64,000 nt of DNA from Scilla litardierei (taxonomy: Eukaryota; Streptophyta; Magnoliopsida; Asparagales; Asparagaceae). Both the position numbers and the translations under genes were made by a program. The stretch covers positions 87,544,422-87,608,421 of the forward strand of contig CM061140.1 of the NCBI GenBank assembly GCA_030789695.1, in the 5' to 3' direction. Shown in pieces: positions 1-10,900 of this stretch (position 1 is the stretch's first letter; each line of letters starts with the position of its first letter). Under the pieces are notes generated by a model that worked only from the letters and a program-made list of their open reading frames with translations, did no database searches and was not told the DNA's origin.

Positions 1-233
1 AAAGTAAACGCAACAAGAAAGTAAACAAGACAAGTAGTAGTCATAGCGAGTGCTACGGACTACGGAACTAGCCTACAGGTGTCAAGACAAGACGGAACAC
101 GGGAAGCCAGACACGACAAGGCAAGACAAGACAAGACACGAAAGGGTTCACGCCTGTTTGGTTCGAGGGAGATCAGTCCCTCTTGCCGCTTGCACGCTCA
201 ACCCTACCCCATAACCCCAAGAATCGTGACAAG

Positions 234-416
234 ACATGGGATCACTTGCTCTAGCTTGACAAGTGCCCAATTGTTCTCTGAGCTGTGTATCGGTACATGG
301 GATCACCTGCTCTAGCTTGACAGGTGCCCAATTGCCCATCGGGCTGTGAACTAGTACAAGGGATCACTCGCTCTGGCTTGGCGAGTGCCCTATTGCCCAG
401 CGGGCTGTGCAGACGA
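234..416. repeat. Three tandem 61-bp units in the LTR
   Basis: Units start at 234, 295 and 356. Each reads ACATGGGATCAC, then CTAGCTTGACA-like, GTGCCCAATTG-like and GGGCTGTG-like segments. They differ at several positions, so the duplication is old. Function is unknown; many LTRs carry such subrepeats. Confidence 0.85.
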
Positions 417-1512
417 AAAGGAACGAGACACGACAAAACAGGAGGGGTTGTACTAGGGTGTCCATAACTCACGCACACGCATGTCAATCCTATGATGTCA
501 AAAATTGTTGTTGTTGGACTCAGATTTCGTTGTCAAATCCATCAAAGGCGTCTCGGACGCTATCATTTCACGTCCGGTTCTCAAGTTTCTAAATTAACAA
601 TCCTAACAAGATGAAGGCCTAAACGTGGCCAAGAGCGCAAGTGGTACACTTGCCTGTGGTGGCGAGTGCGTCGTCTCCCGGGTACGTCTCGTCCAAATAT
701 CTCGTTGGCGGAAAAGCGTCTGAAAATCGTGACACGACGACGGTGTCAGTTCACGATTCAGAATTCCTATTAGGGTTGTGTCTAGGTTATCGGGACTAAC
801 CTAATCGTCAAAAATCACATTTTTAATGTATTTAACCTAATCGACGATCTATCCTATGTGCGCATGCATAAAGTCCATTCGTCGATTTCTACGGTTTGCA
901 CAACGTTTTAAAGAGGAGCGGAAAGTAAATTTAATTTGATTAGGGTGCTGATTTTAATTAGGGTTTGATTATCTATTGTGTGGGTTACTACGAATTTAGG
1001 GGACCAACCTGAAAATGACGGTTGCACGAAGATCCGACGTCGGATCTAGAAAAGTGGAAGCTTTGCGTCGTCTGGAAATTCCTAGGCCGCGGGTAGCGCA
1101 GCGAGGAACGTTGATTGTTGATGATGACGTCGGCCTCCGAAGGTGATGACGAAGATCTCGGCGTCTCCCGGGGTCGTCGTCGCTAGAACTGAGATCAGGG
1201 TGCCACGTGATGAGAAGATGGATCTCAAGAAGGCGGCCGGAGCTTGGTCGTGGGTTCAAATCTGGGGGTGGCCGGCTATTTGTGGGAACACGGGAAAGAG
1301 AAGAAGAAAATGGGAGAAAAGGAAGGGAGAGAGAACCTTGGGAAAGATGGAGGGCGCAAGAAGGAGGAAGAAGAACAAAGGGGAGGACGTGGGAGGAAGG
1401 GGAAAAGGTTGGGGAAGAGAGAGGCTGGAAACAATGAGGAGAAAAGAAGGAGAAAGCCACGTTTAAATAAGAAAATGAAACGGCGGTTAGCTCAAAAATT
1501 AGGGTTTCGGGG

Positions 1513-2045
1513 TCAACTAGTCGGTCTGAGAAGGGTGGCTGACCGACTAGTTTGAGAACTAATCGGTCGGACATATCACTGTGACCGACTAAAAGGCAAA
1601 CAGAGAACAGTGTCGGTACAGGGTTGATAGATCTAGTCGGTCTGTGAAGGGTCGTCGACCGACTAGTTTGCAACCTAGTCGGTCGGCCAGTGTTCATAGA
1701 CCGACTAAAGGGTAAAAATGGTCGACAGGAAGTTTTGAAAATTAGTCGGTCTGAGAAGAAAACTTAACCGACTAGTTCGTCAACTAGCCGGTCGGTATTC
1801 ATTCTTAAACCGACTAAAAATAAACAGTAACTTGGCTGAAGAAAACTGACAGATTTTAGTCGGTCTACAAAGAAGTGTTGACCGACTAGTTTGGCAACTA
1901 GTCGGTCGGGGAATGAACTTAGACCGACTAAAAGTAAACAGTAACTCAAGGGAAAAACCTGACAGAAACTAGTCGGTCCATGAAGAGTTGTTGACCGACT
2001 AGATCGACATCTAGTCGGTCGGTTCCTCAACGTGAACCGGCTAAT
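1513..2045. repeat. Five compound units of paired dyads (TAGTCGGTC / GACCGACTA)
   Basis: TAGTCGGTC and its reverse complement alternate through this interval. A compound unit of about 110-118 bp repeats five times, starting near 1515, 1632, 1743, 1857 and 1968. Each unit has a first hairpin arm pair separated by about 15 bases, a second pair (CTAGTCGGTCGG and GACCGACTAAA) and a short linker often containing AGTAAACAG. The arms are far better conserved than the loops. This is one of several family-specific palindrome clusters in LTRs of this window. Confidence 0.85.
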
Positions 2046-2171
2046 TAGCACAGGAAGTCACAGATTGAAGCGTGAAGCTTCGGAATGATTCCTATGAGTT
2101 CCAAAGGCGAACCTATTCTAGATATGAGCATCACGAGGCACGCTCAACTCCAGGTAGGGGAAAAGGAATAC

Positions 2172-2215
2172 GGAAAAGAAAAAGAGAAGACGAACAATCA
2201 TATATATATATATAT
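2172..2215. repeat. LINE target-site duplication, left copy
   Basis: The first 29 bases (GGAAAAGAAAAAGAGAAGAC, then GAACAATCA) are identical to 7813-7841 and are followed by a (TA)n tract in both copies. The duplication is at least 29 bp and up to about 44 bp if the TA tract is counted. It brackets the LINE body exactly. Confidence 0.9.
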
Positions 2216-2419
2216 TTTTGAAAGATAAGTTAGAAATTATATTGAGTAATATACAAAATTACAACAGTGGGGAATCGTATAGTTGGTGTTAATAGGGAGA
2301 GGAGAGGACACAGGCGTCGTCACTCGCCACTATCAATTCCAACCTATACTCGTCCGCCACCACCAAATCATCACACCAAACTAGAGGCAAAAGTTTAAAG
2401 TAATATTACAAATCACCCA

Positions 2420-5400
2420 TCAACCATTGTCAAGGATATCCCAGTTTTTGTACGCTTCAACAGCATCCTCCTCATCCACCTCCTCATCTCGTAGAGTAAT
2501 TCTAATGTCTGCAGATATCTCCTCAAATAGCGCTATTTTAGTCTTCTCCGCATTCTCAAACACGCGCCTATTGCGCTCTTTCCACAAGTGCCATACGATT
2601 GCCGAGAGGACAGTTTTTGCTAGTCGGCCAAGAGCTCTTTTATTCCCAAATTTCCCCAATATCAGCTCGCCTACTTCCAGCAAGCCGTGGCTTTGCAAGA
2701 CCCCCACTCCCATTCTCAACATAGCTCGGCTAAGTAGATATTTGGTATAGGAGCAGGTGAAAAATAGATGTTCATGAGTCTCCGGCCTTCCCTCCCTGCA
2801 CAGCACGCAATCAATTGATGTTTGAGGGCTCCACATAGCAATCCGGTCTTTTGTGAGTAATTTGCTTTTGAATGCACGCAGGAGTGCAATGGACATTTTT
2901 GGAACATGTTTGCGGAACCATATTAAGTTGCAAAACTTGAAAGGAGCTGATTTGGTACGGACTGATTGCCACACATCCGAGAATTTGAATTTTGTTCCAA
3001 GCTTCCATCCCCAATAGTCTTCCACTGTGCTAAGCTTCACATTTTGAAGAAGCGGCTTGATAGCTTGCAAAACCGCACCCTCCTTCCAAGAAGAGCCATC
3101 CCAATACTCACTAACTCGCTTCCCAATTTCCCCATCCGGAACAGGAAATAATTTGTTAAGGGGGGCACACGGTAACCAATTGTCATGCCAGAATAGAGTT
3201 TCTTTACCATCGCCCACTTTCCTCTCAATAATCTTCTGTGACTCATCCCTGCATTTTAGCAGGAACTTCCATGTTCCGGATTGCAATGCATTCCCTTTTG
3301 TTTCATAAAAAGAGTTTATTTCTTTGTACCTGCTCCTCATGTGCTTTGCCCATAAACTTTCGCCCGTTAGCACTCTCCATGTTAACTTTACCCCAGACGC
3401 AATATTCAAATCCTTTAGGAGCCTTAGGCCAACGCCTCCCTCATTTTTAGGTTTGCAGCATTCATTCCAGGCCCATGTTTTAGAACTCCCCCAAATAAAC
3501 CTTCTACACATAGATGTCAAAGTACGCAGCACAGTAGAGGGAATACTATATACTTGGGACCAAAAAGCTATCATTCCATAAATAACAGATCTTACCAATT
3601 CAATCCGGCCAGATATGGAAAGTGCTGAAGAAGTCCACCCACTCATCCGCTTCCTGCATCTGTCAATAAGTCTGCTATACATGCAACTCTTCGGGTATTT
3701 AGTAGACAGAGGTAGGCCCAGGTAAGTGGAAAATGTATTAACAAGCTTAGCACCCAATAATTCAGCTAGCTCCCCTGGTCTCTTTGTCCCCTTACTAAAC
3801 ATGGCATTGCTTTTGGCCCAATTCATCTCAAGCCCTGAATAGTTCTTAAAGTCCCCCAGCAGGGCCATGAGGCCATGGAATGTTTTGCAATTGGCTCTGC
3901 AGAACACCAACAGATCATCGGCAAAAAGTAAATGTGATATTGCTCCTGTTCGCCGCATAGACTGAATACTTCCTTTTAAGATAGCCTTCTCTATAAGTAG
4001 CGAGAATGATTCCATTACCATGACAAATAGATATGGGGACAAAGGGTCTCCCTGCCTGAGACCTCTGTTCCCTGCAAAAAACCCCACTGGGGAGCCATTT
4101 ACCATCACTGAGAACGTCGCCGTTGAAATACACTCCTTGATCCAAGTAATAAAGGTGCAGCCAAAACCCATTTGATGTAGGAAGAAGTATACAAACTCTC
4201 TATTGACGCTGTCAAAAGCCTTTTTGAGGTCAATTTTCAAGCATGCCCTTGATCCCATCGGGTTGCTAAAATCCCTGATCTGCTCATGAGCTAAAAGAGT
4301 GCTATCAGACAGTAATCTTCCCTGGAGAAATGCAACTTGATTTGGGGAAATCAGATCATGTATAATCTTCCTTAGCCTGTTACAAATAACTTTACTAATA
4401 ATCTTGTAGATGACGTTGCAACAGGCTATGGGTCTATACTCACCCAGATTACTAGCATTTGAATTTTTGGGTACCAGTGTAAGGAAAGTGTGATTAAATT
4501 CACGAAGTAGCCGGCCCGATATGAAGAACGATTGTACTGCACCAACAACATCATCTGCAATTAGGGTCCAATTGTATTGGTAGAAATACCCATTAAAACC
4601 ATCCGGGCCCGGAGCTTTTGATGGATTTATTTGAAACACCGCTTCTTTAATCTCCACTGCAGAAACTGGTCTTTCCAACCACCTGGCGGTACTTCTTTTG
4701 ATTTTCCTCTTTGGAATCAAATTAGGAAAAACTCTCCAGTAATCAGATTGGCTATAGAGTTCTTCATAATATGTGGCCGCCTCTGATTTTAGCTCTTCAT
4801 AGGATTTGCTTTGATTGCCATCCTCATCCACTAAATGCAATAGATTGTTGTGTAATTGTCTTGCCCGCATAGCGTTGTAAAAGAATTTGGTGTTTCTATC
4901 ACCCAAATTTAACCAATCCTGCCTGCTTTTTTGTCTGTACATCTCTTCCTCTAAAGCAAGATAGTTAGCAAGATCATTAGAAAGATTTAGCTCCTTTAAC
5001 TGCTGCTCATAGTCATAGGATAGGGATTTGTTGCTTCTTATTTCCTCTAGCTGGAGCCGGCAAGTTTCAATAGAGGTGCTGGTGACATGTGAATGTGACC
5101 ATACCCGCAAATTAGATTTCACCTGCCGAAGTTTAACTGCCAAGCAATACATTCGGCTCCCAATCACAGGTTGGCTCCATGTGGTTTGCAGAATTTCTTG
5201 GTACCCTGAAAGTCGTACCCAATGGTTGAAAAACTTAAAGGGCTTGGGATCAGATTGTACCTGGCTATGGAGATTTACAGTCATGGGCGAATGATCGCTA
5301 GTGGATGGATCCAAATAAGTGACAAAAGATTCCGGAAGCTTATCCGCCCAAGTATCATTGCAAAGAACGCGGTCCAAGGTTGCAGATATACGTGCCTTGC

Positions 5401-5968
5401 CCAAACGTTTATTGCTCCAACTCATACGCTGCCCAGTGCTTTTAAGCTCCTGCAACCGGGAATTTGCAACACACATATTGAAGTCATATAACATATTATC
5501 ATCCAATCTGCGTCCACCAACTTTATCTTTGGCATAGAGTACACAATTGAAATCGCCTCCCACCAACCAAGCCACATCCTTTAATTGCCTAGAGTCACTC
5601 TCCAGTTTCGCCCATAAGTCCTTCCTCTCCAAAATGGAATTACAGCCATAAACTCCAGTGAATGCAAATTTAAGTCCCCCAACATTTTGTCCATGGACAG
5701 TAGCATGTTGCTTTGAGGCAGAGAGTAGAGTTACTTGCCATACAAGTGGATCGAACCCCATGATAATTCGGCCACCCTTGTGCAAGTTGAAATTATCAAA
5801 GATTATCCAATTCTTCGGGATACAGGATCTACAAACAATCTGCTCCGACTTTAACTTGGTCTCCAAAAGAACAATTGCAGAGGGTTTCAATTTCTTTAAT
5901 CTGTCCTTTAGATCACGCCGCCTTACCGAATTGTTAAGGCCTCTTGTGTTCCATATAAAAACCGTCAT
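2420..5968 (-). CDS. LINE ORF2: endonuclease-reverse transcriptase
   Basis: A 1182-residue protein. Residues 1-220 form an APE-type endonuclease that nicks the target: note WNTRGLN at the start, GGDFNCVL, then TLDRVL and SDHSP near residue 225. Residues about 440-720 form the reverse transcriptase: APGPDGF, KIDLKKAFDSV, GLRQGDPLSP and the catalytic FADD (LLFADDLLVF). The C-terminal part holds a zf-RVT zinc-binding region with CVLCREG and HEHLFFTC. No RNase H domain is evident. The frame is intact, and length and domain order fit plant L1 elements. The start methionine lies 14 bases after the ORF1 stop, so reinitiation or readthrough from ORF1 is likely. The host LRR gene is on the opposite strand. 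Confidence 0.93.
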   Translation of the reverse strand: MTVFIWNTRGLNNSVRRRDLKDRLKKLKPSAIVLLETKLKSEQIVCRSCIPKNWIIFDNFNLHKGGRIIMGFDPLVWQVTLLSASKQHATVHGQNVGGLKFAFTGVYGCNSILERKDLWAKLESDSRQLKDVAWLVGGDFNCVLYAKDKVGGRRLDDNMLYDFNMCVANSRLQELKSTGQRMSWSNKRLGKARISATLDRVLCNDTWADKLPESFVTYLDPSTSDHSPMTVNLHSQVQSDPKPFKFFNHWVRLSGYQEILQTTWSQPVIGSRMYCLAVKLRQVKSNLRVWSHSHVTSTSIETCRLQLEEIRSNKSLSYDYEQQLKELNLSNDLANYLALEEEMYRQKSRQDWLNLGDRNTKFFYNAMRARQLHNNLLHLVDEDGNQSKSYEELKSEAATYYEELYSQSDYWRVFPNLIPKRKIKRSTARWLERPVSAVEIKEAVFQINPSKAPGPDGFNGYFYQYNWTLIADDVVGAVQSFFISGRLLREFNHTFLTLVPKNSNASNLGEYRPIACCNVIYKIISKVICNRLRKIIHDLISPNQVAFLQGRLLSDSTLLAHEQIRDFSNPMGSRACLKIDLKKAFDSVNREFVYFFLHQMGFGCTFITWIKECISTATFSVMVNGSPVGFFAGNRGLRQGDPLSPYLFVMVMESFSLLIEKAILKGSIQSMRRTGAISHLLFADDLLVFCRANCKTFHGLMALLGDFKNYSGLEMNWAKSNAMFSKGTKRPGELAELLGAKLVNTFSTYLGLPLSTKYPKSCMYSRLIDRCRKRMSGWTSSALSISGRIELVRSVIYGMIAFWSQVYSIPSTVLRTLTSMCRRFIWGSSKTWAWNECCKPKNEGGVGLRLLKDLNIASGVKLTWRVLTGESLWAKHMRSRYKEINSFYETKGNALQSGTWKFLLKCRDESQKIIERKVGDGKETLFWHDNWLPCAPLNKLFPVPDGEIGKRVSEYWDGSSWKEGAVLQAIKPLLQNVKLSTVEDYWGWKLGTKFKFSDVWQSVRTKSAPFKFCNLIWFRKHVPKMSIALLRAFKSKLLTKDRIAMWSPQTSIDCVLCREGRPETHEHLFFTCSYTKYLLSRAMLRMGVGVLQSHGLLEVGELILGKFGNKRALGRLAKTVLSAIVWHLWKERNRRVFENAEKTKIALFEEISADIRITLRDEEVDEEDAVEAYKNWDILDNG

Positions 5969-5982
5969 TGATGAAGTGGAGT

Positions 5983-7812
5983 TTATTGTCGCGGCTGGCC
6001 TCCATCCTTAAGCCTGCTACTCTTCCTAATTGCCGGAGGATGATTTGGAATGGATGCCTCCTGCTTCTTCAGCTTTGAATGTAATGCTGCTTCAATTAAT
6101 TTGTTGTGCTCCTCAATCCATTCTGGATTAACATAAGTTGGCTCTTCCGGTAGCTTGTCAGCATCAAGATTTGAAATGTCGCAAGCATGGCCATCTTCAT
6201 TTTCAACAGTTGGTGCCCCGGACTCTTCATTCTCATGCATGCTCACAGTTTCACAGGCCGAATCTTCTTCCTCAACGTTTTCACTTTCTGGCATGAGCAG
6301 GTGCGAATCATCTTTCATAATTCCACCTTCATTGCTAAGGCTTGCAAATGAAACTGCACCCGGGTGCTCTCCCTCCAGGGATACAGTTTGAGAATTGCTG
6401 AGGTTGGCAAAAGATTTTTGTCTAGGCTTCAGAATATTAATAACTTTTAGTAAATTACACAGCAGACGCATTTTTAAAATGCCAGATTTCATCACAGACA
6501 GCCCCTCTTTGTTGGCACTCCCCTTTTGCTGCATCTGGGCATCTCCAATTACTGATTTGTCCGCACTTCCAAGCTCTGCGCTGGAGCACTGCCCAGGCTC
6601 AAATTGGACGGCTTTATTTGTTGTAGGCAAGGCACCTTTGCCCTTTAGTTGTTGTGGAGGAATGGTTGCAGCATCTATATTTCCATTTTCCGAGTCCAGT
6701 TTGCTTCGCAGGGGGCATTGAGTATCAGAATGCCCGAAACAGACACAGTGGGAACAACGAGGTGGCTCTCCTTCATATTTGACTTCAATGGGAATAAAAG
6801 CACCATCATCCAGTTCCACATCCACATCCGTTGGTAAAGCCGTCTTAGCATCCACCTCCACCAAGCATCTGGCATATGTAATCCTCTCCAATTTTGCTGT
6901 TGCACGGTCCAAGCACAGAGGAGTACCAATGACTGATGCAATAATGTTAAGTACTGGGATGTTCCACATGTTGAGGGGAACACCATGGAACTGGACCCAA
7001 ACAGGAACTGAAGTAAGTATGTCGCGATCATGTCTAATCTCTGGACTCCAAAGTTTGAGCACAACAAGGCGACCATCAAATAGCCATGGCCCGCCGTGAA
7101 GAATCCTCTCACAATCCTCCTTAGCTTCAAAGCGAAAGTAGAAAAAACCATTTTCTCTGCTATAAATTTGCACCCTTTTCCTCGGCTTCCAAAGCCTTTC
7201 CACCCAGGCCTGAATCTGCCCATAGAAAGGAACGTCTCCCAGCACATAACCCACAAGAGTAAATTTCCAGTTTTCACCGCCTTTCTCCAATAATAAATTA
7301 GAGACCCGAGCTACAGCTCTACCATCATCACAGATTTTGGGAGGGACCAAGGTCATCCCTATTGATTCGCCATAAGAACGCCTATTGGCGCAAATGTCTG
7401 ACCAAGTTAGCTTGGCACCATCAGGATTGATTACAATTGGAGCAATAGATCTTGGGGACTTTTTATCAAACAAGTTGTGTGCCAGACCCCCAGATGCCGT
7501 TGATGTAGTTGATTGAAATTGATGCTGGGTGTTACCTCTCCGAATGTCGTTCTTGCCAGAGTTTCCGATTGTGAGAAAATTCCTAGATCCATAATGAAAA
7601 GCATTACCTCGGGGTCTTCCTGTAGGCCGCCGCGAGTCTGCATCATTTTTCCGGCCCTCAAATCTCTCATTCCTCTTCCTCCTAACAAGTTGCCAGTCTC
7701 CCAGGCCTTCACCCGAAGCAACAGCTTGAACAGGTTTCCCACCTTTGAAGCCCCCAGTCTCGCTTCTCTTTGTAGAGAAAACTCGATGAAGTTCGTTCTC
7801 TGCCCCTTTGAG
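5983..7812 (-). CDS. LINE ORF1: DUF4283/zinc-knuckle RNA-binding protein, N-terminus missing
   Basis: About 609 codons are open from the LINE's 5' edge (LKGAENELHRV) to the stop. A DUF4283-like region covers the block with VGYVLGDVPFYGQIQAWVE and the block with GGPWLFDGRLVVL. A CCHC knuckle follows, CSHCVCFGHSDTQC, which binds RNA. The tail is acidic and of low complexity (VEEEDSACETVSMHENEESG). Reading upstream only extends into the TA-rich target duplication, giving a spurious MIYIYIY start, so the real start codon is lost. In plant L1 elements this protein coats the LINE RNA. No internal stops or frameshifts are seen. Confidence 0.88.
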   Translation of the reverse strand, partial: LKGAENELHRVFSTKRSETGGFKGGKPVQAVASGEGLGDWQLVRRKRNERFEGRKNDADSRRPTGRPRGNAFHYGSRNFLTIGNSGKNDIRRGNTQHQFQSTTSTASGGLAHNLFDKKSPRSIAPIVINPDGAKLTWSDICANRRSYGESIGMTLVPPKICDDGRAVARVSNLLLEKGGENWKFTLVGYVLGDVPFYGQIQAWVERLWKPRKRVQIYSRENGFFYFRFEAKEDCERILHGGPWLFDGRLVVLKLWSPEIRHDRDILTSVPVWVQFHGVPLNMWNIPVLNIIASVIGTPLCLDRATAKLERITYARCLVEVDAKTALPTDVDVELDDGAFIPIEVKYEGEPPRCSHCVCFGHSDTQCPLRSKLDSENGNIDAATIPPQQLKGKGALPTTNKAVQFEPGQCSSAELGSADKSVIGDAQMQQKGSANKEGLSVMKSGILKMRLLCNLLKVINILKPRQKSFANLSNSQTVSLEGEHPGAVSFASLSNEGGIMKDDSHLLMPESENVEEEDSACETVSMHENEESGAPTVENEDGHACDISNLDADKLPEEPTYVNPEWIEEHNKLIEAALHSKLKKQEASIPNHPPAIRKSSRLKDGGQPRQ

Positions 7813-7856
7813 GGAAAAGAAAAAGAGAAGACGAACAATCATATATATATATATAT
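7813..7856. repeat. LINE target-site duplication, right copy
   Basis: Partner of 2172-2215; the first 29 bases are identical and run into a longer (TA)n tract ending near 7866. The right copy has more TA units than the left, as expected for a slipping microsatellite. Confidence 0.9.
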
Positions 7857-7888
7857 ATATATATATCATACAGAAACCAGCCGTTACA
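7857..7888 (-). mobile_element. Start of the chromovirus 3' LTR and its polypurine tract
   Basis: On the minus strand the LTR begins TGTAACGGCTGG at 7888, right after a purine-rich tract (GGTGGGTAGGA, 7889-7899). This matches Del/Tekay elements, where pol is followed closely by a polypurine tract and an LTR starting TGTAA. The LTR is broken a few dozen bases later by the LINE. Confidence 0.75.
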
Positions 7889-7928
7889 TCCTACCCACCT
7901 TAAGAAAATTCTGCCCTCGGAATTTCTA

Positions 7929-10900
7929 TCAGAATAGGTGAGGGTAACGCTCTCTCATCTCATTCTCTCTCTCCCATGTGGACTCTCCAGGTGATCTGTG
8001 ACGCCACATCACTCTCACCAGGTCGACTACCTTATTCCTCAACTGCTTCTATCGACGGTCCAAAATCTGCACGGGCTGCTGGTCGTAGGTCAGGTCCGGA
8101 CGGACCGTGATCTCTGAGAAATCCACCGTGTGTGACGGATCACTGACGTACCGACGTAACTGAGATACGTGGAACACGTCGTGAACACCCACCAAGGACG
8201 GTGGCAGAGCAAGGCGGTAGGCCACTGCTCCCACACGCTCCAGCACATCGAAAGGTCTGATGTACCTCGAACTCAGCTTCCCCTTCTTCCCGAATCGAAT
8301 AACTCCACGGTTCGGAGAAATCTTCAGAAAAAGACGTGGTCTCCAGGCTGAAACTCCAAAGGTCTCCTCTTGGCATCCGCCCAATGCTTGAAACGATCCT
8401 GAGCAACTATGAGCTTCTCCCTGATGTCTCTCACGACATCCACAGCTTCCACTATCATCTCTGGACCCAACAGCTCCCGATCTCCAATGTCATCCCAGCT
8501 CAGTGGCGATCGACATTTCCTCCCATATAAGGCAGCAAACGGCGCCATGCCAATGCTCACCTGGTAGCTGTTGTTTTAAGAAAACTCCACCAAATGGAGA
8601 TGGTCCTCCCAAGATCCCTTCAAATCGAGCGTGCAAGCTCGCAGCATATCTTCCAGTATCTGAATAGTACTCTCGGACTGGCCATCAGTCTGCAGGCGGT
8701 ACGCCGTGCTGAAACTCAGACTCGTACCCAAATGCTCCTGTAGACTTCTCCAGAACTGAGATGTGAACCTCGTATCTCTGTCAGACACGATGCTCACGGG
8801 GACCCCGTGCAAGCGTACAATCTCCTGCACGTACATGCCCTACGTCACAACTAATCCAAGGAGGAAAATCAAAACGAAGTAAAAGAAGAAATTTTACCTC
8901 TAGATATTTCCTCGCCAAAGCTTCCGTAGACTGACCCACTCAGAAAGGAATGAAATGCGCAGACTTAGTCAACCGATCAACGATCACCCAGACTGCGTCG
9001 TTCTGCTTCGGGGTCCGAGGTAAACCAGTCACGAAATCCATCGTAATATGTTGCCACTTCCACTCCGGAATAGGAAGCGGTTGCAGCAACCCAGCAATAC
9101 GATGGTGCTCGGCCTTCACCTGTTGGCATATCAAACACTTGGCAACGCTCCTTGCCACACTCCTCTTCATGCCAATCCACCAATAATTCAGTCAAAGGTC
9201 CTTATACATCTTGGTACCACCAGGATGTATAGAATAAGGCGAGCTATGAGCCTCGCTCAAAAGCTCCTCCCGAACATCACCTGCAGGTACGCAGAGTCTA
9301 CTGCCGTACCGCAGCGAACCATCCACATGAATCACAAACTCCGCTCGCAATCCAGCTTCAACCTGCCTCCTGATACTCTGCAACTTCGGATCTCCTGCCT
9401 GTGCTGCCTTGATCCGATCCACGATCGTGGACTGAATCTGCAAATTCATGAAAGAATGAATCACACCAGGTAGGACAACCTCCAAATCCATCTCCTTCAG
9501 CCCCTGCTGAATCCTCCAATCAGCAGTATGCATCATAGCAGTAGGAAGTCTACTCAAAGCATCAGACACTATGTTCACCTTCCCCGGATGATACTGCAGA
9601 TCAATCTCATAGTCAGCCATGAGCTCCAACCATCGTCTCTGACGCATGTTGAGCTCCTTCTGCGTGAATATGTACTTCAAATTTTTGTGATCGGTGAAAA
9701 TCTTCACACTCTCACTCAGTAAGAAGTGCCTCCAAATCTTCAATGCAAAGATCACCGCAGCCAACTCCAGATCGTGCGTCGGGTAATTCTTCTCGTGAGT
9801 CCTCAATTGACGAGAAGCATACGCGACCACGTGGCCATGCTGATGCAGAACGCATCCTAATCCCTTCCCTGATGCATCACAATATACTTCGAACCCTCCA
9901 CTTCGATCCGGTACCGCCAAAATCGGGGCTGAGGTCAACCTCGCCTTCAAGATACTGAAAGCCTCCTCACAAGCATCAGACCACTGAAACTCCACATCCT
10001 TCCTCGTCAGCTTCGTCATCGGCTCAGCAATCTTCGAGAAATCCTTGATGAACCGCCGATAATAGCCTGCTAAACCAAGGAAGCTCCTGATGTCGGACAC
10101 TGACTGCGGGGTCGGCCAGTCTCGAACCGCTCTGACCTTCTCCGGATCCACAGATATGCCATCGCCGAACACCACATGTCCCAGAAATGCGACTCTGTCC
10201 AGCCAGAACTCGCACTTGCCATACTTGGCATACAGCTTGTGTCGCCTCAGCGTCTCCAGCACTGTCCTCAGATGACAGCTGTGCTCCTCAGATGACTTCG
10301 AGTAAATAAGAATGTCGTCAATAAAGATAACGACAAACTTATTCAGGAAGTCGTAGAAAATCAAGTTCATGAGACTCATGAACACAGCTGGAGCATTGGT
10401 CACGCCAAAAGGCATAACCACGAACTCATAGTGCCCGTACTTCGTCCGGAAAGCTGTCTTCGGAATGTCATCCTTCTTCACCTTCAACTGATGATATCCG
10501 CTCCTCAAATCCAACTTCGAGAAGACTCTCGAACCTCCCAGGCTGATCAAAAATATCATCGATGCGCGGCAGCGGATACTTGTTCTTCACAGTGACAGCA
10601 TTCAATCCTCGATAATCCACGCACATCCTGCGTGACCCATCCTTCTTTTTCACCAGCAACACTGGTGCACCCCACGGTGACACACTAAGGTGGATGAAAC
10701 CCTTCTGCAACAACTCATCCAACTGCTTCCGCAGCTCCTCAAGCTCCGCGGGAGCCATCCGATACGGCGCCTTTGATATCGGCTGCGCACCCGGCATCAG
10801 ATCGATACCGAACTCCAAAGCCCTGTCGGGTGGCAGACCCGAGATATCCTCCGGAAAGACGTCGTCAAAGTCTCTGACAACCGCTGGTCGGTCGATCTCC

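Larger units (their letters stand above)
1..2171 (-). mobile_element. 3' LTR (distal part) of a Tekay/Del-type chromovirus
   Basis: This stretch continues the LTR that begins at 7888 on the minus strand; a LINE with a duplicated target separates the two parts. It has no convincing coding region: the open frames here run through repeats. It contains three 61-bp repeats (234-416) and five compound dyad units (1513-2045). The phrase GCCCAATTG inside the 61-bp units recalls Del/Tekay LTRs. The other LTR end lies left of the window, so the LTR is over 2.2 kb without the LINE. Assignment rests on continuity with the pol at 7929-11058. Confidence 0.65.
2216..7812 (-). mobile_element. L1-type LINE with two open frames, 5'-truncated
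   Basis: A non-LTR retrotransposon read on the minus strand. ORF1 (RNA-binding) is followed after 14 bases by ORF2 (endonuclease and reverse transcriptase), then a 200-bp 3'UTR ending in a short A run at about 2216. No LTRs are present and a long target duplication flanks it. ORF1 runs open into the target duplication with no upstream methionine, so the copy lost its 5' end, as target-primed reverse transcription often leaves. Both frames are otherwise free of stops, which with the identical duplication indicates a young insertion. It sits inside the chromovirus LTR. Confidence 0.92.

Noticed and set aside
996..1697. A 233-codon minus-strand open frame
   Set aside because: It runs through the LTR and its palindrome cluster, is of low complexity (serine, proline and leucine-rich), matches no family and is not conserved as protein.
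1513..2045. CRISPR-like array of repeats and spacers
   Set aside because: Repeats alternate with their reverse complement, spacers are similar in each unit, and this is plant nuclear DNA.
7841..7869. The MIYIYIY start of LINE ORF1
   Set aside because: These codons are the (TA)n target duplication, outside the LINE.
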